Shown here in pieces: positions 7,548 through 12,580 of a DNA stretch of 12,580 nt. The position numbers were made by a program, and so were the translations under genes. This DNA comes from Bacillota bacterium (GTDB lineage Bacteria; Bacillota; Clostridia; Peptostreptococcales; Anaerovoracaceae), in the NCBI GenBank assembly GCA_016286935.1, contig JAEEUO010000007.1, forward strand, positions 1 through 12,580, given 5' to 3'. The notes below the pieces were generated by a model that saw only the letters and a list, made by a program, of their open reading frames with translations, made no database searches and was not told the DNA's origin. Position 1 is the first letter of the stretch, and each line of letters opens with the position of its first letter.

Positions 7548-8030
7548 TTATTTGTGGTAGGTTTCGTTGCTGCGGATCTTGAACGCGCGGTAGATCTGCT
7601 CGAGCAGAACGACGCGCATGAGCTGGTGCGGGAACGTCATCGGGGAGAACGACAGCCGGAAATCGGCGCGGCGGCGCACGTCGCCGGAGACGCCGAGGCT
7701 TCCGCCGATCACGAACGCGAGGCGGCTCTTCCCCTCGACCGCGAGCTCCTCCATCCTTGCGGCGAACGCTTCGGAGGAGAGCTCCTTTCCGGAGACGTCG
7801 AGCAGGATCATAAAAGTGCCCTCCGGGATCCGTTCCAGGATCCGCTTGCCCTCTTCGGCCTTGACGTTCTCCTCGTCCTTCGCCGACGCGTTCTTCGGGA
7901 GCAGCTCCTCGCGGACCTCGTCCACGGCGAGCGTGCAGAACCGCGAGAGCCGTTTCGCGTATTCGGAGACGGCGTCCCGCCAGTAGGCCTCTTTCAGTTT
8001 TCCGACGCAGACGATTCGGATCTCGGTCAT
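7548..8030 (-). CDS. rlmH: 23S rRNA (pseudouridine-1915-N3)-methyltransferase RlmH
   Basis: This is a 160-residue SPOUT-class methyltransferase that methylates pseudouridine 1915 of 23S rRNA in helix 69, using S-adenosylmethionine on assembled ribosomes. The full-length family pattern is visible: IVCVGKLKEAYW at the N-terminus, LLDVSGKELSSEAFA in the middle, the FVIGGSLGVS cofactor loop, then SPMTFPHQLMRVVLLEQIYRA and the characteristic C-terminal ending ETYHK. The length is normal for the family. The ATG at 8030 has AAAGGA upstream. It has its own extended -10 promoter and is separated from yycJ by a terminator, so it is probably expressed independently of the parB-yycJ unit. Its place just after yycHIJ matches the order known from Bacillus. 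Confidence 0.97.
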   Translation of the reverse strand: MTEIRIVCVGKLKEAYWRDAVSEYAKRLSRFCTLAVDEVREELLPKNASAKDEENVKAEEGKRILERIPEGTFMILLDVSGKELSSEAFAARMEELAVEGKSRLAFVIGGSLGVSGDVRRRADFRLSFSPMTFPHQLMRVVLLEQIYRAFKIRSNETYHK

Positions 8031-8057
8031 GGCGTTTTCCTTTCACACACGTCCGCT

Positions 8058-8066
8058 ATTATAGCA
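8058..8066 (-). promoter_or_regulatory. Extended -10 promoter of rlmH
   Basis: The minus strand reads TGCTATAAT (complement of 8058-8066), a perfect extended -10 element, about 28 bases upstream of the rlmH start codon. No good -35 hexamer is present at the expected place (about 8081-8086 reads ATGCAT), which is consistent with reliance on the extended -10. The likely start of transcription is around 8050, leaving a short leader with the AAAGGA ribosome binding site. Confidence 0.7.
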
Positions 8067-8074
8067 CGGATTCC

Positions 8075-8106
8075 GGAAAAATGCATCGTTAATTGACGAT
8101 TTTTCC
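8075..8106. repeat. Imperfect inverted repeat over the rlmH -35 region
   Basis: The left arm GGAAAAAT-gca-TCGT and the right arm ACGATTTTTCC pair over 11 base pairs with a three-base bulge and a six-base loop (TAATTG, 8090-8095). It lies between the yycJ terminator and the rlmH -10 element and covers where a -35 would be. It may be an operator, or a second, weaker terminator-like structure reading either way, since both strands end in a run of T after the stem. Confidence 0.55.
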
Positions 8107-8131
8107 GCATTTCCGCCCGTTTCCGCGCAGG

Positions 8132-8162
8132 AAAAAGCCGCATCGCCTAATAACGATGCGGC
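8132..8162 (-). terminator. Rho-independent terminator after yycJ
   Basis: On the minus strand GCCGCATCG and CGATGCGGC form a perfect nine-base-pair stem (8154-8162 with 8137-8145) with an eight-base loop, followed at once by TTTTT (complement of 8132-8136). It lies 16 bases beyond the yycJ stop codon and would end the parB-rnhA-yycHIJ transcript. Confidence 0.88.
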
Positions 8163-8178
8163 GCGGATTTTCAACATT

Positions 8179-9024
8179 TTAAACGCAAAAGACCTCCGAG
8201 ATCGTATCCCGGACGAGGATCTTCACCTCGAGGTCCCGCCCGATCCGGAAGCCCGCCTCCTCGACGGCGTTCGCGAGCGTCTGCCACGCCATCTCGGGGA
8301 AGTTGTTCTGCTTGGAGAGGTGGGCGAGCGCGACCGTCTTCGGCGCCGTCCCCTCGCGCAGGAGCTCGCAGACGAGCTCGGCCGCCGTATCGTTCGAGAG
8401 GTGGCCGTAGCATCCGAGGATGCGCTGCTTCAGAAACCACGGGTAGCTGCCGATCCGGAGCATCCCGACGTCGTGGTTTGCCTCGAGGACGAGGAGGTCG
8501 GCCTGTCTCGCCTTTTCGCGGATCTCGTCGGTGATCACGCCGGTGTCGGTCACGACCGTGACGCGGCTCCCGCCCGAGACGAACGAATACCCCATCGCCG
8601 CGACGGCGTCGTGGGAGAGGTGGAACGGCTCGACGGTGATGTCGCCGACCGCGAACGGCTCCGAAAACCGGCAGGTCCTCCTCCCGGGGATCCGCGAGCC
8701 GGCAAACGGCGGAAGGTGTTCGATCGCCTCCCACGTTTCCTCGTTCGCGTAGACCGGCAAAGGCTCCGGCTCACCGCCCTCCCCGGCATCGGGCCGTTTC
8801 AGCCCGCGCGGGCCCGCGAGCGCTCCGACGGAGCGGATGTGGTCGCTGTGCTCGTGGGTGATCAGAACGGCCGCGACGGATTCCTCCGCCGTTCCGGTCG
8901 CCGCAAGACCCTCCCGGATGCGCTTCAGCGGGATCCCCGCATCGACGAGCAGCGCCGTCCGGTCGGTCCGGATCAGATAGCAGTTTCCGCTGGAGCCGGA
9001 GGAAAAGGAGCAGAACCGGAGCAT
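8179..9024 (-). CDS. yycJ: MBL-fold metallo-hydrolase YycJ/WalJ
   Basis: This is a 281-residue metallo-beta-lactamase-fold hydrolase of the YycJ/WalJ type; members are DNA-exonuclease-like enzymes implicated in coordinating replication and cell division and are usually encoded with the WalRK genes. The zinc motif THEHSDH (H57, H59, D61, H62) is intact, the N-terminus SFSSGSSGNCYLI is the typical opening, VDAGIPLKRI follows, and FHLSHDA, VVTDTG and LVLEANHD supply the later ligands; the GHLSNDTAAEL and ALAHLSKQNN segments are also characteristic. One base separates its ATG from the TGA of yycI, and the GGGAGG ribosome binding site lies inside the end of yycI, so they are translationally linked. 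It is the last gene before the terminator. Insertions around residues 72-90 (Gly/Pro-rich) are slightly longer than usual. Confidence 0.93.
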   Translation of the reverse strand: MLRFCSFSSGSSGNCYLIRTDRTALLVDAGIPLKRIREGLAATGTAEESVAAVLITHEHSDHIRSVGALAGPRGLKRPDAGEGGEPEPLPVYANEETWEAIEHLPPFAGSRIPGRRTCRFSEPFAVGDITVEPFHLSHDAVAAMGYSFVSGGSRVTVVTDTGVITDEIREKARQADLLVLEANHDVGMLRIGSYPWFLKQRILGCYGHLSNDTAAELVCELLREGTAPKTVALAHLSKQNNFPEMAWQTLANAVEEAGFRIGRDLEVKILVRDTISEVFCV

Positions 9025-9025
9025 C

Positions 9026-9844
9026 TCAATCCTCCCGGAACGCGGGAACGTAGAGACTCCGCGTCACGACGGCGATCTTCGCGCCGAGTTCGCTGACGGT
9101 CTCCTCCTCCGATCCGACGATGTAAGTGAATTTCCAGTACGGGAACGCCGTGTCCGAAACGGTCAGGCCGTTCGCCATCGAATCGCTGTCGAAGTGATAG
9201 ACGAGCTCGATCTTCGTGATGTGGAGCGGCACAAGCGTTCCGTCCGCGGCGCGCGACCGCGGCACCTCTCCCATGAACGTCAGAAGCGCGTCGATCGGCG
9301 CGATCGTATCCCGCGCGCGTTCGCCCGTCTCGTGGCCGATCATCCAGACGCCGATGATGACGGAGACCTTGCCGCCGGAGACGTAGCAGTACAGGTTCGA
9401 CAGCTCGAGCGGGATCCCGTCGACCTTCGAGCCGAACGTCAGAAGCACCGAGCCGTCCGAACCGGCCTCGTATTTCGAAATGAACGTATTCGCGTTCCAC
9501 ACGCCGAGCTGCTCGAGGAACTCCTGCGCCTTCGCGCGGATGTTCTCCTCCGTCCGGTCCTCCTGCGCGAGCGCCTTCTCCGCGGCGATCAGCGTGTTGA
9601 TCTTGCGATCGGAGAGCTCGATCCGGTCGACCGTGACGATCGAACGCTTCCCGGCCGTTTCCGGCAGGTCGGTCTTGAGATCGATCGCGCGGCTTTCGAG
9701 CAGCGTCGCCGTCTCCTCCGTCAGGCTTCCCGCCGTTTCCTCGGGCGTGTTTGCCTTATTGAAGACGCCGAACGAAAGGCACAGGAAGACGTTCAGCACC
9801 ACAAGGGCGATGATGAGGATCGTTTTTGCTTTTGCCCAGTCCAT
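9026..9844 (-). CDS. yycI: YycI/WalI, WalK-associated regulatory membrane protein
   Basis: This 272-residue protein opens with MDWAKAKTILIIALVVLNVF, the highly typical YycI start, in which a single membrane helix (about 6-26) is followed by a large extracytoplasmic domain. In Bacillus, YycI pairs with YycH and, through their membrane helices, they modulate the sensor kinase WalK that controls cell-wall metabolism. The length is normal. A consensus AAAGGAGG lies five to six bases before the ATG and overlaps the end of yycH, with 12 bases between the two frames. The gene order yycH-yycI-yycJ is conserved, which reinforces the call although the extracellular domain itself evolves quickly. Confidence 0.9.
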   Translation of the reverse strand: MDWAKAKTILIIALVVLNVFLCLSFGVFNKANTPEETAGSLTEETATLLESRAIDLKTDLPETAGKRSIVTVDRIELSDRKINTLIAAEKALAQEDRTEENIRAKAQEFLEQLGVWNANTFISKYEAGSDGSVLLTFGSKVDGIPLELSNLYCYVSGGKVSVIIGVWMIGHETGERARDTIAPIDALLTFMGEVPRSRAADGTLVPLHITKIELVYHFDSDSMANGLTVSDTAFPYWKFTYIVGSEEETVSELGAKIAVVTRSLYVPAFRED

Positions 9845-9856
9845 GGCGCCTCCTTT

Positions 9857-11359
9857 CTACTCGGCGTTTTTGCTGTACCGGACGGGATCGCCCGTCAAAA
9901 GGTCGAAGAAGAGGAACGTTTTACCGCACCGCACGACCCAGACCGCCTTCGCGTCGGCCGTGTCGGCTTCCGTCGTGTAATCGGCGAGATAGCCGGATTT
10001 GATGCGGTCGATCGCCTGCGCGATGATCGCGCGCCGCTCCCGCTCCTCGACGGCTCCGGCCGCGGCGACGCCGGTGTTGATGAGGGCGCTGTACGTCCAG
10101 TCGATGTTGTTCGCGATCACGTTCGAGGGAATGGCGGTGTCTTCCGCTCCCTCGCGTTTCGTGAGCGAGACGTTCGCAAACAGCGCACGGCGGTAATACG
10201 TCACCTGTCCGTCATAGACGTCGACGGTGATCAGCGGCTCGCCGCCCGTGTAGAGCAGCTCCTGGCCGACGCGAAACGCGAACGAGAAGCGGTATCCGTT
10301 CCGGTGGCCGGAGGATATTTCGGAGGCGTTCAGCAGGAACGGCTTCGGGCCCTCCTCCTGGACGTTTCCGTCGATGATCAGGTCCGGATACCAGCCGCCG
10401 TGCTCGGCGACGAACGAAAGCGCCGTTCCGAGCGACGCGTAGAAGCCCTGCGTGACGGTCTGCGCCGCAAGCTCCTCCTTGTACTCCGCGATCCCGTTTA
10501 TCGAGACCGTGAGGACTTTCTGGGTGTAGTTGTAGATGTACGTCAGAAGGCCCTTCGAATCCTCGACACGCCGCACGAAATCGAGGCTGTTGTCGAAGAA
10601 CGACCGCGCGAACCGGTCGGCGTCCGTGTCGCGTTTCGCGTCGTGGACCGCCTTCTCGAGCGAGGCGTCGTAGACCGTCCCGCTGTATTCGATCGGAATG
10701 AGCGCGTCGTTCTGTTCTCCGAGCATCGTGGTGATCGGGAATACGATCCGCTTCGAACCGGCCGACACCTCTTCCGTGAGGGCGGGCAGGCCCGCGAGCG
10801 CCTCCGCGCTTCCGACGAGCCGGTACAGCGCGCCGTCCGTTCCGTTCCGGAGGAAGACGCTGTCGGGATACGCCTCGGACCAGACGAGCTCATCCATCGC
10901 CGAGACGGCCGCGAACGGGGCGGACGCGATGCCGAACTGCTTGCAGAAGCCGTCAAACGGCAGCGCGCAGGCAAACGCGACGCGGATCGACCGCGCGCCG
11001 GAAAGCGAACGGTACACCGCCTCCGTCGTCTCCTCGAGATGCGCGCCCTCGCTGCGGCTGAACGCGGAGAACGCGGAGAGGACCGTCTGCCAGGCGTTGA
11101 ACTCCTCCGGGAAGAGGATCGCGTACGCGCCGCTGCTCTCGCCCGCGAGCCGGACGTCGATCTCGACCGGCGCGATGATCTCGCGCGTTTTCGGGGCGTC
11201 CGCCGTCTGCACGGGCGTGTCGTCCGTCGTCTTCTTCGCGAACAGCGAGTCGAGCGAGAAATCGGCCCAATAAAAAGACAGCAGCAGCACCGCCGAGATC
11301 GTCAGCGCCACGATCAGGATCGTCTTTATCGCTTCAAACACACGATGGGTCCGTTCCAC
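9857..11359 (-). CDS. yycH: YycH/WalH-like regulatory membrane protein
   Basis: This 500-residue protein has a single N-terminal membrane helix (about 11-30, IKTILIVALTISAVLLLSF) and a large extracytoplasmic domain, the layout of YycH, which works with YycI on the WalK sensor kinase. The call rests on the helix pattern and on its position immediately before yycI; sequence conservation in this family is low, and the protein is somewhat longer than the roughly 450 residues of Bacillus YycH, with an acidic, Thr-rich linker after the helix. It starts with GTG at 11359, supported by AAGGAG seven bases upstream; 25 bases separate it from the rnhA stop. walR and walK are not next to it, unlike in Bacillus. 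Confidence 0.78.
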   Translation of the reverse strand: MERTHRVFEAIKTILIVALTISAVLLLSFYWADFSLDSLFAKKTTDDTPVQTADAPKTREIIAPVEIDVRLAGESSGAYAILFPEEFNAWQTVLSAFSAFSRSEGAHLEETTEAVYRSLSGARSIRVAFACALPFDGFCKQFGIASAPFAAVSAMDELVWSEAYPDSVFLRNGTDGALYRLVGSAEALAGLPALTEEVSAGSKRIVFPITTMLGEQNDALIPIEYSGTVYDASLEKAVHDAKRDTDADRFARSFFDNSLDFVRRVEDSKGLLTYIYNYTQKVLTVSINGIAEYKEELAAQTVTQGFYASLGTALSFVAEHGGWYPDLIIDGNVQEEGPKPFLLNASEISSGHRNGYRFSFAFRVGQELLYTGGEPLITVDVYDGQVTYYRRALFANVSLTKREGAEDTAIPSNVIANNIDWTYSALINTGVAAAGAVEERERRAIIAQAIDRIKSGYLADYTTEADTADAKAVWVVRCGKTFLFFDLLTGDPVRYSKNAE

Positions 11360-11384
11360 AGGGGGCTCCTTCTGTCTTCGGTCG

Positions 11385-11990
11385 TTACGCGGGTACGTCC
11401 GCGCCGTCCGGTTCTTCCGCGGAATCGCCGCGGATCTCGTCTATTCCAATATTTGCCAATTCGTCCGCCCGGTTGTTCCGCTCCGTCGCGTAGAGGAAGT
11501 CGGCTTCGGAGAACGCGTCTCCGTTCCACTCAGCAAACCGGCCGTATTCCTTCGCGCAGTCGAACGAGGCGCCGTTCACGTTCAGATGGCCCTTCACGCG
11601 GTAGAACGCCACGCGGTTCGCTTCGGTGAACGCGAGGATCTCCTCCCACAGGTCGCGGTTCTCGACGGGCTGCTTCTTCGTGTTCTTCCAGCCGTTGCGC
11701 CGCCAGTTCACGTACCACTTCTCGCGGAAGCAGTTCGCCAGGTAGGCGCTGTCGGAGAAGACGGCGATGTCGAGGCCGTTCTTTTTGAGCGCGCGGAACG
11801 CCTCGAGGACGGCCGTCAGCTCCATGCGGTTGTTCGTCGTGTCCGGTTCGCCGCCGTGGAGTTCCTTCACGGCCTGCCCGTACTCGAGGATCGCGCCCCA
11901 GCCGCCGGTGTTCGTTTCGTTCTGGTTGCCGGAGCACGCGCCGTCCGTATAGATCGCGACGATCTTTTTTCCTTCGTAGACCGGGATCAT
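11385..11990 (-). CDS. rnhA: Ribonuclease HI with enlarged active-site loop
   Basis: This 201-residue type 1 RNase H would cut the RNA strand of RNA:DNA hybrids. The four acidic catalytic residues are present: D16 (YTDGACSGN), E57 (NNRMELTAV), D80 (FSDSAYL) and D176 (NNRADELAN), plus H135 (YRVKGHLN). The basic W-rich handle is present (WYVNWRRNGWKNTKKQP, 92-108). It is about 45 residues longer than E. coli RNase HI, because roughly 31 extra residues separate H135 from D176 and an acidic tail follows residue 184. The ATG at 11990 overlaps the parB stop as ATGA, so translation is coupled to parB. A longer frame continues upstream, but it runs antiphase across parB and is not used. The fold and active site look functional; the effect of the insertion is unknown. 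Confidence 0.92.
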   Translation of the reverse strand: MIPVYEGKKIVAIYTDGACSGNQNETNTGGWGAILEYGQAVKELHGGEPDTTNNRMELTAVLEAFRALKKNGLDIAVFSDSAYLANCFREKWYVNWRRNGWKNTKKQPVENRDLWEEILAFTEANRVAFYRVKGHLNVNGASFDCAKEYGRFAEWNGDAFSEADFLYATERNNRADELANIGIDEIRGDSAEEPDGADVPA

Positions 11991-12580
11991 TTCGCGAGCG
12001 TCTCCAGCACCTCGATCAGGCGGTCGAGTTCCTCGCGCGAGTAGTATTCGATCTCGATCCGGCCCTTGCGCGGTCCGAAGACGAGGTTGACCTTCGTGCC
12101 GAGGATCTGCTTCAGTTCCTCTTCGATGCGGCGGACCTCCATGTTTTTCGAGACCCGGCGCGTCTTTTTCGGTTTTTTGGAGGGGTTCGCCTGGCCGGCG
12201 AAGACCTCCGTCTCGCGCACGGACCAGCCGTTTTCGGCGGCGCGGCGCGCGGCGCGGATCTGTTTCTCCTCGCCTTCGATCGAGAGGATCGCCTTCGCGT
12301 GGCCGGCGGACAGCGTCCCGTCCGAAACGAGCGCGCGGACCGGTTCGGGCAGCTTCAGGAGCCGGAGGGCGTTCGTGATGTACGGGCGGCTCCGTCCGAC
12401 CGATCGCGAGACCTGTTCCTGGGTCAGCCCGTACGTTCCGATCATCTTTTCGAAGGCTTCCGCCTCCTCGATCGCGTTGAGGTCCTCGCGCTGGATGTTC
12501 TCGATCAGCGCGACGATCATGTTCTGTTCGGGTGTCAGATCGCGCACGAGGCACGGCACCTTTTCAAGGCCCGCCTCCAT
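11987..12580 (-). CDS. parB: ParB/Spo0J chromosome-partitioning protein (5'-truncated by window edge)
   Basis: These 197 residues are the C-terminal two thirds of ParB, the CTPase clamp that loads at parS sites near the origin and works with ParA and SMC in chromosome segregation. The fragment begins in AGLEKVPCLVRDL, followed by ALIENIQREDLNAIEEA, the helix-turn-helix GLTQEQVSRSVGRSRPYI (about 51-68), SDGTLSAGHAKAIL, a basic linker (SKKPKKTRRVSKN) and the C-terminal dimerisation segment ending in IEVLETLAK. The methionine at the window edge is internal: the GERR-containing CTP-binding part (about 90 residues) must lie beyond base 12580, probably preceded by parA. The stop overlaps the rnhA start by four bases. 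It appears to be intact otherwise and suggests an origin-proximal locus. Confidence 0.95.
   Translation of the reverse strand: MEAGLEKVPCLVRDLTPEQNMIVALIENIQREDLNAIEEAEAFEKMIGTYGLTQEQVSRSVGRSRPYITNALRLLKLPEPVRALVSDGTLSAGHAKAILSIEGEEKQIRAARRAAENGWSVRETEVFAGQANPSKKPKKTRRVSKNMEVRRIEEELKQILGTKVNLVFGPRKGRIEIEYYSREELDRLIEVLETLAK

Noticed and set aside
9194..11629. An 811-codon open frame on the plus strand antisense to yycI, yycH and rnhA
   Set aside because: The opposite strand carries three recognised genes with good ribosome binding sites; this product is Arg/Glu/Asp-rich shadow sequence.
11360..12580. parS site or DnaA boxes marking the origin
   Set aside because: I read the parB-side region for TGTTTCACGTGAAACA-like and TTATCCACA-like sequences and found none; an origin-proximal location rests on gene order only.
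12578..12580. Start codon of parB at the window edge
   Set aside because: The protein begins in the middle of the ParB domain (just after where the GERR-type motif belongs), so this methionine is internal.

Overview
The window reads as ordinary chromosomal DNA of a GC-rich (by eye about 60%) Bacillota bacterium. The evidence is a parB–rnhA–yycH–yycI–yycJ–rlmH block whose yycHIJ and rlmH order resembles that of Bacillus near its replication origin, a lipoteichoic-acid-synthase-type enzyme that implies a Gram-positive envelope, and strong AGGAG-type ribosome binding sites. TGA is used as a stop (yycI, parB, the phosphodiesterase), so the genetic code is standard. I cannot name a genus. I see no tRNA, rRNA, transposase, integrase, phage gene or CRISPR array. 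Coding density is very high and no gene-free stretch exceeds about 170 bases.

Layout. (1) 1-1083, minus: an acyltransferase-3 family membrane protein whose C-terminus runs off the left edge. (2) 1084-1224: a divergent intergenic region with a TTGACA element and a small dyad. (3) 1225-5007, plus: a tightly packed trio comprising a membrane-anchored glycerophosphodiester phosphodiesterase, an SLC45/GPH-like MFS transporter and a YibE/F-family membrane protein. (4) 5032-7377, minus and convergent with the trio: an LTA-synthase-type sulfatase-fold enzyme followed by a small ArsR-like regulator. (5) 7378-7547: a short region with 2.4 copies of a 44-bp tandem repeat, each full copy carrying a hairpin. 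(6) 7548-12580, minus: rlmH with its own extended -10 promoter, then a terminator, then yycJ, yycI, yycH, rnhA and a 5'-truncated parB. The last five appear to form one compact transcription unit read from parB towards yycJ.

How the genes fit together. The parB side is housekeeping: chromosome segregation, RNA:DNA hybrid removal, and the accessory proteins and metallo-hydrolase normally tied to the WalRK cell-wall regulator, although walR and walK themselves are not adjacent here. The left half is an envelope neighbourhood: acyl transfer, glycerophosphodiester breakdown, a transporter, a membrane protein of unknown role, and a polyglycerolphosphate-type transferase. A link between the phosphodiesterase and the LTA-synthase-like enzyme is plausible but is inference from proximity. 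Nothing here stands out as a clearly new defence or mobile system. The most unusual items are the 44-bp hairpin repeat, the enlarged RNase HI active-site loop, and the separation of yycHIJ from walRK.
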